This document shows, in pieces, positions 15,806-24,096 of a DNA stretch of 29,566 nucleotides. Numbering within the stretch: the stretch's first letter is position 1; each line of letters opens with the position of its first letter. The translations under genes and the position numbers were made by a program. The stretch comes from Nitrospirota bacterium (lineage in GTDB: Bacteria > Nitrospirota > Thermodesulfovibrionia > JACRGW01), in contig JACRGW010000021.1 in the NCBI GenBank assembly GCA_016212195.1, positions 1-29,566 on the forward strand. The letters are read 5' to 3'. The notes under the pieces are model-generated. The model was given only the letters and a program-made list of their open reading frames with translations, made no database searches and was not told the origin of the DNA.

Positions 15806-17267
15806 ATCCAAGCCTCCTTACCGCCTCTTTGAATCTTTTACCTCTATCCTTAAAATCCTTGAACATATCAAAGCTTGCACAGGCAGGAGAAAGTAAAACC
15901 GTATCACCAATAGATGCCTTCTGATGAGCCATCAAAACAGCATCCTCCATAGATGAGGCATAGGATATCTCTGTATAACCATTGAGAACCTTTCCGAGCT
16001 TGTCCTTAGCCTCTCCTATTAATATAAGGTGTTTTACCTTTTCCCTTACAGAATATCTCAAAGGAGTAAAATCAGAGTCTTTATCAAGGCCACCTGCTAT
16101 AAGGATTATGGGAGAATTAAAGCTATCAAGTGATTTAAGTACAGCCCCAACATTTGTTCCCTTTGAGTCATTAACAAAATTCACCCCCTTTATTTCATCA
16201 ACAAACTCAAGCCTGTGTTCTAAGCCGTCGAATTCTCTCAAAGCCTCTCTTATGGCATCAACCCTGCAACCAGCCAGCAATGCTATCGCCGAGGCTGCCA
16301 TAGCGTTTTCCAGGTTATGGACTCCCTTGATTCCTATTTCATCCGTACCGATAAGTTTGGAGTGAGGAACGGGGGCGCTAAAATTGTGGAGATTACAGTA
16401 GACTGCCCCATCTTTGTAATAGACACCTTCAACATCTTTACTTCGGCTGAAATAAAAGGTCTTCGGTTTTTCACTTCTCTTTCTCAATTTTTCACTTTCA
16501 ACTCTCATTGTCTCCGGGTCATCTGCATTAAGGACAAGGGAATCACCCTCTCTCTGATTCTTAAAAATCCTGGCCTTCGCATCAACATAATCCTTAAAAC
16601 CCCTGTACCGATCAAGGTGATCTGGAGTAATATTGAGGATTGTTGCCACTTTTGGCCTGAATGTATCGATACCTTCAAGCTGAAAACTCGACACCTCAGC
16701 GACAATATAGTCAACAGTTAACTGTGAACCCTTACCCGTAAACTTCAACTTAGAAATTTCACCAGTCAGGGCATTACCGATATTGCCTCCTATGATTGCT
16801 TTAAAACCTGACTTCCCCAGCATAAGATCTATCAGGGTTGAAGTAGTTGATTTCCCATTTGTACCCGTTATTGCTATAATTGGTATGTCTGTCAGAAGAT
16901 AGGCAAGCTCAAGTTCACTTATTATTAGAACATTATTCTCTCTTGCAAGGGCAAGAGGTCTTATATCCATCGGAACCCCTGGGCTTACCACAATAAAATC
17001 TGTTTCAAGAAAGACCCTGTCAGGATGCCCACCTAAGGACAGTTCAACAGATTTTTCGAGCTCACCCATCGCCTCTGTTAACACATCTTTACCTTTAGTA
17101 TCAGTCACAATTACCCTGGCACCAAGTGAGGCAAGGAGATTCGAGACTGCCACTCCACTTCTCGCAAGACCTACAACCGTTACTCTCTTACCTGTCAGTG
17201 TCAAAGTCTTTAAATTACTCAATCCTACCCTGTTATCAGAAAAGGTTTTAGATTTTAATTCTTGCAT
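15798..17267 (-). CDS. murD: UDP-N-acetylmuramoyl-L-alanine--D-glutamate ligase
   Basis: A Mur ligase of about 489 residues that adds D-Glu to UDP-MurNAc-L-Ala. The N-terminal domain begins LTGKRVTVVGLARSGVAV, the P-loop ITGTNGKSTTSTL is near residues 133-145, and NITPDHLDRY and FVNDSKGTNVGAVLKSL are MurD blocks. LLSPACASFDMFKDFKDRG near the C-terminus is diagnostic for MurD. The start is unsure: ATG at 17267 overlaps dacA by 20 bases, ATG at 17294 by 47. The first 25 or so residues are not conserved. Residues near 260-275 (ESEKLRKRSEKPK) and SQLTVDY are encoded by weaker heptad tracts. Confidence 0.96.
   Translation of the reverse strand: MQELKSKTFSDNRVGLSNLKTLTLTGKRVTVVGLARSGVAVSNLLASLGARVIVTDTKGKDVLTEAMGELEKSVELSLGGHPDRVFLETDFIVVSPGVPMDIRPLALARENNVLIISELELAYLLTDIPIIAITGTNGKSTTSTLIDLMLGKSGFKAIIGGNIGNALTGEISKLKFTGKGSQLTVDYIVAEVSSFQLEGIDTFRPKVATILNITPDHLDRYRGFKDYVDAKARIFKNQREGDSLVLNADDPETMRVESEKLRKRSEKPKTFYFSRSKDVEGVYYKDGAVYCNLHNFSAPVPHSKLIGTDEIGIKGVHNLENAMAASAIALLAGCRVDAIREALREFDGLEHRLEFVDEIKGVNFVNDSKGTNVGAVLKSLDSFNSPIILIAGGLDKDSDFTPLRYSVREKVKHLILIGEAKDKLGKVLNGYTEISYASSMEDAVLMAHQKASIGDTVLLSPACASFDMFKDFKDRGKRFKEAVRRLGYA
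16467..16508 (-). repeat. Degenerate heptad tract inside murD
   Basis: In a 7-base register on the plus strand the units are TTTTTCA, CTTCTCT, TTCTCAA, TTTTTCA, CTTTCAA, CTCTCAT. The match between units is loose, so the tract is less certain than those in proC or yggS. It encodes the charged loop ESEKLRKRSEK. Confidence 0.55.
16713..16747 (-). repeat. Weak heptad tract inside murD
   Basis: Units AACAGTT, AACTGTG, AACCCTT, ACCCGTA, AACTTCA in a 7-base register. Regularity is poor, but the 10-mer AACTGTGAAC is shared, in the same strand, with the clear array in murF. Confidence 0.4.
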
Positions 17268-18177
17268 TCCGCTTTTTTGTCCCTGCCTTCTCATTCCTCT
17301 TCATTTCTTTCGTAAAGTAAACATTAGGTTTTTCTTCCCTGGAAAGTATTCTGAACCCCTTATCAAAAAGGAAAGTAGCATCCTCCCAGAGTCTTTTACT
17401 GCCGAGGATCGCAATGATGACCCTCTTTGCATCCCTGGATGCCTCTCCCACAAAACAGTGTCTCGCACTAATTGTATATCCTGTCTTCCCACCTTCAGCA
17501 CCTTCGTACATCCAGAGGAGTTTATTATGGTTTCTCAGGGCAATCTTTCTTTCTCCATTTTCCAACTCTATAACCGCCACCCTGGTCCTCAATATCTCTG
17601 CAAGGAATGGCTCTTTCAGCGCCTCTCTCATAATAATGGACAGGTCGGTGACTGTCGTATATTGCCCCTTTCCTGGCAGTCCGCTCGCATTAATAAAATG
17701 TGTATTTTTTGCACCAATCTCCTTCGCCTTCTTATTCATATGCTTAACGAAATTCGGTTCGCTTCTTGCCACACTCTCTGCCAGCGCAACAGCCGCATCA
17801 TTGGCAGATTTGAGTAAAAGGGCGTAGAGGAGTTCTTCGGTCCTTACCTTATCACCTTCACTCAGTTTGAGCCTCGATCCTGATGCTGCAGATGCATTGG
17901 TGCTTACCTTAACCAACTTTTCCGTACCAGACTTCTCTAAGGTAAGAAGGCCGGTCATCACCTTCGCTGTGCTTGCAGGGGGACTCTTTAAATATGGGTT
18001 TTTTGCATATAGAACCGTCCCTGTATCAGCATCTATGGCTATTGCTGCCTTTGCTGTGAGTTCATCAGCAGGAGAGTAGACAGTAGACAGTAGAACAGTA
18101 GACAGGAAAGATATTAGGAAAAGAGATAATTTTAATGTAACCTTGTATACTGTATGCTGTATTCTGTCTACTATCAT
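17248..18177 (-). CDS. D-alanyl-D-alanine carboxypeptidase (PBP5/6 type), short form
   Basis: A 309-residue S11-type penicillin-binding protein exported to the periplasm, where it removes the terminal D-Ala. It has the three active-site motifs: STAK at 69-72, SAN at 124-126 (SGN in many relatives) and KTG at 231-233. An N-terminal hydrophobic stretch (about 15-33) acts as signal peptide. At about 310 residues it lacks the C-terminal beta domain and amphipathic anchor of E. coli PBP5 (403 residues) and ends in a basic tail. GAGG five bases before the ATG at 18177 favours that start over the GTG at 18183, which overlaps the mraY stop. Lying between mraY and murD is unusual. The signal peptide is encoded by an inverted heptad element. 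Confidence 0.93.
   Translation of the reverse strand: MIVDRIQHTVYKVTLKLSLFLISFLSTVLLSTVYSPADELTAKAAIAIDADTGTVLYAKNPYLKSPPASTAKVMTGLLTLEKSGTEKLVKVSTNASAASGSRLKLSEGDKVRTEELLYALLLKSANDAAVALAESVARSEPNFVKHMNKKAKEIGAKNTHFINASGLPGKGQYTTVTDLSIIMREALKEPFLAEILRTRVAVIELENGERKIALRNHNKLLWMYEGAEGGKTGYTISARHCFVGEASRDAKRVIIAILGSKRLWEDATFLFDKGFRILSREEKPNVYFTKEMKRNEKAGTKKRNARIKI
18075..18173. repeat. Inverted heptad element encoding the DacA signal peptide
   Basis: The left arm (18075-18105) is AGTAGAC, AGTAGAC, AGTAGAAC, AGTAGAC. The right arm (18146-18173) is TATACTG, TATGCTG, TATTCTG, TCTACTA, whose reverse complement (TAGTAGACAGAATACAGCAT) resembles the left arm. About 40 bases separate the arms. The whole element is read in frame and supplies residues from the start to the signal cleavage region. 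Confidence 0.8.
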
Positions 18178-18179
18178 CT

Positions 18180-19262
18180 TCACCTCAATTTCAATGTGCT
18201 CAAACTCAAAAGTGCAAGGATAATCCCGGCAATCCAGAATCTGATAATAACTTTAGGCTCCGGCCATCCCTTAAGTTCAAAATGATGGTGGATGGGCGCC
18301 ATCTTAAATACCCTCTTACCTGTAAGCTTGTAGGCACCTACCTGGAAGATAACAGATAGTGCCTCAATAACAAAGATCCCTCCGACCATTGTAAGCACTA
18401 TCTCATGCTTCGTGATTACTGCCAGAGCTCCTAAGGCACCTCCAAGACTTAAAGAGCCTACATCCCCCATAAATACATCTGCAGGAAAAGAGTTATACCA
18501 CAGGAACCCCAGACATGCCCCTAACATGGCACCACAGAATACAGTAAGTTCACCTGTTCCCGGAAGATAGAGAACCTGAAGGTACTTCGAGAACTGGGCG
18601 TGGCCGGAGATATAGACAAGTCCTGCGTTTGCTATGGCAGCGATCCCAACAAGACCTGTCGCAAGACCATCTATGCCATCAGTAAGATTGACTGCATTAG
18701 AGGCTCCGACTATTACAATAACTGCGAAGGGTATATAGAAAATTCCAAGATCTATAAGCCACCTTTTAAAAAAGGGGATACTGAGCATTGAATTATAGGG
18801 ATCCTTAGGATCAAAATAGAGTACTAACGTAACGATTAAAGACATAACTATCTGCCAGAGAAACTTATACCTTGCACTGAGACCTTTTGATTCTACTTTC
18901 TTTATCTTAAGGTAATCGTCAATAAATCCGAGGATGCCAAGACTTACGGTTGTAAAGAGGAGTAACCATACATACTTGTTCTTCAAATCAGTCCAGAGAA
19001 CCGTAGAGATCACTATGGCTCCGACAATGAGAATCCCCCCCATTGTTGGTGTACCTGCTTTGTTCAGATGGGACTTGGGACCATCACCTCTTATTTGCTG
19101 GCCAACCTTAAATTCTTTAAGTTTCTTTATGAGCCATGGCCCTGCAAGGAACGCAATCATAAGGGCAGTAATCGTTGCCCAGGCAGTTCTGAATGTGATA
19201 TAGCGGAAGACATTAAAGGGAGAGAATATTTCATTAAGGGGATAAAGAAGGTGATATAGCAT
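18180..19262 (-). CDS. mraY: Phospho-N-acetylmuramoyl-pentapeptide-transferase
   Basis: A 360-residue membrane enzyme with about ten transmembrane segments. It transfers phospho-MurNAc-pentapeptide to undecaprenyl phosphate to make lipid I. Family signatures are GPKSHLNKAGTPTMGGILI, LGFIDDYLKI (with the Asp pair), NAVNLTDGIDGLATG, FMGDVGSLSLGGALG and the histidine block PIHHHFELKGW. Length is exactly typical. The start ATG shares one base with the murF stop (TAATG). It is followed directly by dacA rather than by murD, which is the usual neighbour. Confidence 0.98.
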   Translation of the reverse strand: MLYHLLYPLNEIFSPFNVFRYITFRTAWATITALMIAFLAGPWLIKKLKEFKVGQQIRGDGPKSHLNKAGTPTMGGILIVGAIVISTVLWTDLKNKYVWLLLFTTVSLGILGFIDDYLKIKKVESKGLSARYKFLWQIVMSLIVTLVLYFDPKDPYNSMLSIPFFKRWLIDLGIFYIPFAVIVIVGASNAVNLTDGIDGLATGLVGIAAIANAGLVYISGHAQFSKYLQVLYLPGTGELTVFCGAMLGACLGFLWYNSFPADVFMGDVGSLSLGGALGALAVITKHEIVLTMVGGIFVIEALSVIFQVGAYKLTGKRVFKMAPIHHHFELKGWPEPKVIIRFWIAGIILALLSLSTLKLR

Positions 19263-20731
19263 TACCCCCCCCTCTCTCGGAATGAGTCGATTCCGACAAG
19301 GGCCTTTTCCATTTCCATAGCCCTTGAACCCTTTATCAGTATAGTATCTCCCTCTTTCGATACATCCCTGAGAACCATCTTCGCCTCTTCAGGGTTTCTA
19401 CATACATGTATCTTTTCGCTTCTCATTCCTCCTCTTTGTGCAGCCTCTGCTGCATACCTCATGAGATCTCCTACGGCTATGAACTCATCTATTCCCATAT
19501 TCACTATTTTAGAACCTAATTCCCTGTGGGCCTTCTCCTGATAATCTCCTAATTCGAGCATGTCACCGAGAACAGCTATAGTTTTTCCTTTATCTGATAT
19601 ATTGATAAGGACCTGCAGAGCAGCCTCCAGAGATTCAGGATTAGAGTTATAGGCATCGTTTATAACCTTTCTACCTCCGATATCTATCACTTCAGACCTC
19701 ATCGGAAGAGGGCTGAAATGTTCCAATCCTTTTTTAACGGCCTCCTGATCAAATCCCAGACTAAGAGCTACAGAGACGGCTGCTAAGGCATTATAGATAT
19801 TATGCCTCCCGGGAACAGGGAGATGTATCCCCTCAATCTTCATCTCCCTTTTCTTTCCAATTACTGGTGCTGTTGAAGGAAGCATTACTGATGGCAAGAG
19901 GTAATCAAGAATATTTGTCTTAACAACTATCGAGAATGTAGATGATAATCCTTTGAGCCTGACCTTCACAGCCCTTACATCGGCATCATCACCGAATCCG
20001 AAATTTACCACCCATCCCTTGTATCCTGAAAGATCGAGTCCTCTAAGATAGGGGTCATCATAATTAAGGATCGCTGTCCCTTCTTCATTTATTACCTCAA
20101 GTAACTCTGCTTTGGCTTTCGCCACACTATCAAGCCCCCCTAAGGTTTCGAGGTGTGCAGGGCCTATATTGGTTATTACTCCGATCGTCGGCATCGCTAT
20201 CTCTGCGAGTCTCCTTATCTCTCCAACTGCCCTCATAGCCATTTCTGTAACAACGGCCTCATATTCAGGCATAATTTTAAGAAGGGTTAAAGGAACACCT
20301 ATATGGTTGTTTATATTCCCCTCATTCTTAAGAACCTTCCACTTCTTCGATAGTATAGAAGCGATCATCTCCTTTGTTGTACTTTTCCCGTTGGAACCGG
20401 TAACGCCTATTACAGGTATGTCATATCTCATCCTCAAGGAATGTGCTATATCCTGAAGTGCCCTGAGTGTATCCTGAACCAGAATAACCGCAAACCGTGA
20501 ACCGTGAACTGTGAACTTCCCTTCCCTCTCTACAATCGCTCCCCTTGCACCTTTAGAAATAACATCTCCAATGAAATCATGCCCGTCGAACCTCTCTCCC
20601 TTCAGGGCAATGAATATATCCCCTTCTTTTATCATTCTTGAGTCGGTAGAGACACCTGAAAATAGCACTCCCCTTTCTCCGGTAAGAACCTTACCTCCCG
20701 TTGCCTTTAATATATCTTCTAAGGTAAGCAT
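19262..20731 (-). CDS. murF: UDP-MurNAc-tripeptide--D-alanyl-D-alanine ligase
   Basis: A Mur ligase of about 489 residues that adds D-Ala-D-Ala to the UDP-MurNAc-tripeptide. The N-terminal block is MLTLEDILKATGGKVL, followed by FSGVSTDSRMIKEGDIFIAL. The P-loop VTGSNGKSTTKEMI is near residues 110-123. NIGPAHLETLG and INDAYNSNPESLEAAL are MurF-specific. I place the start at ATG 20731, where the family normally begins. The frame is open to an ATG at 20812, but that adds 27 residues encoded wholly by a palindromic element, and the family has no such extension. GGGG lies 11 bases before the upstream ATG, so it is not excluded. Residues 74-80 (TVHGSRF) come from a heptad array. Confidence 0.95.
   Translation of the reverse strand: MLTLEDILKATGGKVLTGERGVLFSGVSTDSRMIKEGDIFIALKGERFDGHDFIGDVISKGARGAIVEREGKFTVHGSRFAVILVQDTLRALQDIAHSLRMRYDIPVIGVTGSNGKSTTKEMIASILSKKWKVLKNEGNINNHIGVPLTLLKIMPEYEAVVTEMAMRAVGEIRRLAEIAMPTIGVITNIGPAHLETLGGLDSVAKAKAELLEVINEEGTAILNYDDPYLRGLDLSGYKGWVVNFGFGDDADVRAVKVRLKGLSSTFSIVVKTNILDYLLPSVMLPSTAPVIGKKREMKIEGIHLPVPGRHNIYNALAAVSVALSLGFDQEAVKKGLEHFSPLPMRSEVIDIGGRKVINDAYNSNPESLEAALQVLINISDKGKTIAVLGDMLELGDYQEKAHRELGSKIVNMGIDEFIAVGDLMRYAAEAAQRGGMRSEKIHVCRNPEEAKMVLRDVSKEGDTILIKGSRAMEMEKALVGIDSFRERGG
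20493..20519 (-). repeat. Heptad array inside murF
   Basis: Units AACCGTG, AACCGTG, AACTGTG and AACTTCC on the plus strand. They encode KFTVHGSRF in frame, between the predicted end of a helix and the next strand (AVILVQDT). Confidence 0.9.
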
Positions 20732-20745
20732 CGCCTTATAATCAG

Positions 20746-20813
20746 GATCCATGATATAAGATTCATGATACATGATATCCATATCCTGCACCATGCATCC
20801 TGTATCATGCATC
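20746..20813. repeat. Palindromic heptad element between murE and murF
   Basis: Two 33-bp arms (20746-20778 and 20781-20813) are separated by two bases. Left arm GATCCATGATATAAGATTCA onward; reverse complement of the right arm GATGCATGATACAGGATGCA onward. By hand count they match at 26 of 33 positions. Within each arm 7-mers such as TTCATGA, TACATGA and ATCCTGC, ACCATGC, ATCCTGT, ATCATGC repeat. Confidence 0.88.
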
Positions 20814-20821
20814 TTTACTAC

Positions 20822-22363
20822 TTACCCCCTTGTCCCCTGAACAACCCTTTTCAATATCGCTTCCCTTGCAACCTTTCTGTCATCAAGGGGATGTCTCTTA
20901 TCGCCGACGATCTGATAATCTTCGTGTCCCTTTCCGGCTATAAGGACAAAATCCCCTTTTTCGGCTAATCCTATTGCCCTCTCAACAGCCTCTCTCCTTT
21001 CAGGGACGACACTGTAATTGCTCATCCCTATAGCCCTGATTCCTCCTTCGATCTCGCTTATAATTACCGAGGGATCTTCGCTTCTCGGGTTGTCCGATGT
21101 TATTACCACAATATCACTGAGTGTGGATGCTGCTTCACCCATCTTTGGTCTCTTCCCTCTATCCCGATCTCCACCGCATCCGAAGACCGTAATGATTTTT
21201 CCCGCTTCCTCTTCTCTTCTTGACCCTTGTTCCCTTTCTAAAAGTTCTCTTGCTGTTGTAAGAACTTGCTTTAATGCATCCTCGGTATGGGCATAATCAA
21301 CCACTACGGTAAAATCCTGACCCTCCTCTATCTTCTCGAACCTTCCTGGGATACTTTTCATCCTCGCTATTCCTTGTTTTATATTCGAGGGAGGAATACC
21401 GAGACTCAGGCTTGCCCCTGCTGAAGCAAGGATATTATAGACATTATGTATCCCAATAAGAGGTGACTCTATTTTGATCTTTCCCTTAGGCAACTCAATT
21501 TCGAATGTAAGCCCCTTAAGCGTAGAGTTAATTCCGACGGCCCTCAGATCGGCATCACCGGATAGCCCGAAACTGAGGATATTACCCTTAAGGTTTCCTG
21601 CAAGAGACTTTCCGGATGGGTCATCTATATTAATCACAGCAACCCCACCCGGTCTGAGCAGGTCAAAAATTCTCCTCTTAGCCCCGAAATATTCTTCCAT
21701 TGTTCTGTGGAAATCCAGATGTTCCTGGGAAAGATTTGTGAAGAGGACTAACTCGAACTCACAACCAACCACCCTTTGGAGGGATAGGGAATGGGAGGAT
21801 ACCTCAAGTACTGCATACTCCATCCCTCCGGACAGCATATCCGATAAATACCCCTGAAGTTCTAATGCCTCAGGAGTTGTGTAACAAGCCGGTAGGATTC
21901 TATCTTCCTTTATAATGTAATTTATCGTCCCTAAAAGTCCAACCCTTTTCCCAGAAACATCGAGGATCGACTTAATAAGATATGAGGTTGTTGTCTTTCC
22001 ATTAGTCCCTGTGATTCCGATGAGTTTAAGGGTACCGGAGGGATGAACATAAAACCTATCTGACAGAAGGGCAAGGGCACTTCTTGAATCGAAGACTGTT
22101 ATGAATGCTGTTGGTTCCCGACTGTAATCCTGAACTTGTTTCAGGACCGACAGATCGAACTCCTCTGCTACAATCGCTATTGCACCCCTTTTGAGGGCAT
22201 CCTCTATATAGCCATGTCCATCAGTGATATAACCCCTTATGGCAACAAAGAGTGATCCCCCCTTAACCTTCCTTGAATCATAGACTATATCTTTAATCTC
22301 TACCTCTATATCCCCCTTAATCCCCTTTATTTCTGAGGGACTGATAAGGTCTTTAAGTCTCAT
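20822..22363 (-). CDS. murE: UDP-MurNAc-L-Ala-D-Glu--2,6-diaminopimelate ligase
   Basis: A 513-residue Mur ligase that adds meso-diaminopimelate. The P-loop ITGTNGKTTTSYLIKSIL is at about 117-134. LEVSSHSLSLQRV, FTNLSQEHLDFHRTMEEYF and VVDYAHTEDALKQVL are MurE blocks. DNPRSEDP at 424-431 is the DNPR motif of enzymes that use meso-DAP rather than lysine, which points to a DAP-type wall. The ATG overlaps the ftsI stop by four bases. Residues around 72-80 (SVLKQVQDY) are encoded by a small palindrome in a variable stretch. Confidence 0.98.
   Translation of the reverse strand: MRLKDLISPSEIKGIKGDIEVEIKDIVYDSRKVKGGSLFVAIRGYITDGHGYIEDALKRGAIAIVAEEFDLSVLKQVQDYSREPTAFITVFDSRSALALLSDRFYVHPSGTLKLIGITGTNGKTTTSYLIKSILDVSGKRVGLLGTINYIIKEDRILPACYTTPEALELQGYLSDMLSGGMEYAVLEVSSHSLSLQRVVGCEFELVLFTNLSQEHLDFHRTMEEYFGAKRRIFDLLRPGGVAVINIDDPSGKSLAGNLKGNILSFGLSGDADLRAVGINSTLKGLTFEIELPKGKIKIESPLIGIHNVYNILASAGASLSLGIPPSNIKQGIARMKSIPGRFEKIEEGQDFTVVVDYAHTEDALKQVLTTARELLEREQGSRREEEAGKIITVFGCGGDRDRGKRPKMGEAASTLSDIVVITSDNPRSEDPSVIISEIEGGIRAIGMSNYSVVPERREAVERAIGLAEKGDFVLIAGKGHEDYQIVGDKRHPLDDRKVAREAILKRVVQGTRG
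22128..22146. repeat. Short palindrome inside murE
   Basis: TCCTGAA (22128-22134), five bases CTTGT, and TTCAGGA (22140-22146). It is read in frame as part of VLKQVQDY. I recall similar TCCTGAA...TTCAGGA palindromes as dispersed elements in other bacterial genomes; a search would be needed to link this copy to them. Confidence 0.6.
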
Positions 22364-24096
22364 GGCCCCTTAGAAAGTAAGAGGGTATGGCCTTGTTCCA
22401 TTATAGGAATCTTTAAATATGTCAGTACCTGCTCTGCTATCTCCTTAAAGATCGGTGCGGCAACACTTCCACCATAAATAGCCCCTTGAGGCTCATCGAC
22501 TACAACTATAATAGATATCTTGGGGTCATCGGCAGGAAGAAAACCCACAAAGGAACTGACATATCTCTGATGAGAATAAGTACCTGTTTCTGGATCAATC
22601 TTCTGGGCAGTCCCTGTCTTTCCTGCCACAAGATTCCCCTCTATAGCCGCCTTTGTTGCAGTCCCACCTTCCTCCACTACTGTCCTCAGAATATCTGTAA
22701 GTCTCTTACTCGTACTCTCTGAAATAACCTTTCTCATCACTTGAGATTTAAAACTTTTAACAAGTTTACCCTCATAATCCCTTATCTCAGATACTATATA
22801 GGGTTTCATCAGGTGGCCATTATTAGCAATAGCAGAGAATGCCACTAACAACTGGAGAGGTGTTACCCCTATCTCCTGACCTATAGATATAGCGCCAATA
22901 GATGTCCCGGACCATTTCTTTGTTTCCCTCACTTTTCCAGGAGACTCTCCGGGAAGATCTATCCCTGTTTTCTCTCCAAAACCAAAATCCTTTATATATT
23001 TATAAAACCTATTCTTCCCTAATTTCATTCCTACCTGGATCGCCCCAACATTACTTGATTTCTGTATTACCTCTGCGAAAGATAGTACACCATGTTTATG
23101 GGCATCCCGCATTATCTTTCCACCTACCTCTATCTCCCCCTTACTGCAATCGAACAGATCTTTTTCTTTTACAATCCCCTCTTCCAAGGCAGCTGCAGAA
23201 GAGATAACCTTAAAAGTAGAACCCGGTTCATATAAGTCTGTAATAGCCTTATTCCTCCAGTCGGAAGATTTATAGCTCCCTGTGATGTTTGGATTAAATT
23301 CAGGTCTTACCCCCATAGATAATATCTCACCTGTCCTCGGATTCATTACTATAACCATAGCACCCTTCGCCTTCCATCTCTCCATCCCCTTATCGAGTTC
23401 TTTTTCGGTAATATGCTGAATAACTTCGTCAATCGTAAGAAAAAGGTTTTTACCAGAAGAGGAAGGTTTATAATTATGTTTCGAAGGGAAGATATTTCTC
23501 CCCAAGGCATCCCTCTCGAGAATCAGCCATCCCACTTCTCCCTTCAACTCTTTGTCGTAGGCAAACTCCACCCCCTCTAAACCCTGATTATCCATACCTA
23601 CAAAACCCAGGAGATGTCCTGCAAGGCTCCTTTTTGGGTTAAATCTTTTACTCTCTGTAAGAAACCCTATTTCCTTTGAGTCTAGACTCAGGTCCTTAAT
23701 CTTTCTAACCCTGTTTGGATCGAGTTTCCTATCCAACCATATGAAATTCTTATGTCCTTCGAGTCTCTTTTCTATAGAATGGTAACTCATCCCCAAAACA
23801 GAAGAGAGTTTGGCAGCCACAAATTTCGGATCCTCTATCTCCGAAGGAACACCATAAAGGGACTCCAGCTCAACGCTCACAGCCAATTCCCTTCCCATCC
23901 TGTCATAGATCGTTCCCCTGAGTGGTTCAATATGAATAGTCTTCTGGTGCTGTCTTTCTGCCTTCTTCATATATTGGTTATGCTGTATAACCATGATGAG
24001 AAAGACTCTCAATGTTATTATAATGAAACCAATCGCTATAAAGAGAGAGACAAGAAGAATTCTCTTTCTGTTCTTTATCTCTACACCCTTTTTCAA
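22360..24096 (-). CDS. ftsI: Septal peptidoglycan transpeptidase FtsI (PBP3)
   Basis: A 578-residue class B penicillin-binding protein. One transmembrane helix (about 12-38) is followed by the dimerisation domain (RGTIYDRMGRELAVS at 60-74). The transpeptidase domain has STFK at 293-296 (catalytic Ser293), SSN at 347-349 and KTGT at 493-496. It cross-links septal wall with FtsW. The start is TTG at 24096, overlapping the ftsL TGA by four bases (TTGA); no in-frame ATG is near. No PASTA repeats are present. FtsI rather than a sporulation or elongation homologue is inferred from the position after ftsL. Confidence 0.97.
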   Translation of the reverse strand: MKKGVEIKNRKRILLVSLFIAIGFIIITLRVFLIMVIQHNQYMKKAERQHQKTIHIEPLRGTIYDRMGRELAVSVELESLYGVPSEIEDPKFVAAKLSSVLGMSYHSIEKRLEGHKNFIWLDRKLDPNRVRKIKDLSLDSKEIGFLTESKRFNPKRSLAGHLLGFVGMDNQGLEGVEFAYDKELKGEVGWLILERDALGRNIFPSKHNYKPSSSGKNLFLTIDEVIQHITEKELDKGMERWKAKGAMVIVMNPRTGEILSMGVRPEFNPNITGSYKSSDWRNKAITDLYEPGSTFKVISSAAALEEGIVKEKDLFDCSKGEIEVGGKIMRDAHKHGVLSFAEVIQKSSNVGAIQVGMKLGKNRFYKYIKDFGFGEKTGIDLPGESPGKVRETKKWSGTSIGAISIGQEIGVTPLQLLVAFSAIANNGHLMKPYIVSEIRDYEGKLVKSFKSQVMRKVISESTSKRLTDILRTVVEEGGTATKAAIEGNLVAGKTGTAQKIDPETGTYSHQRYVSSFVGFLPADDPKISIIVVVDEPQGAIYGGSVAAPIFKEIAEQVLTYLKIPIMEQGHTLLLSKGP

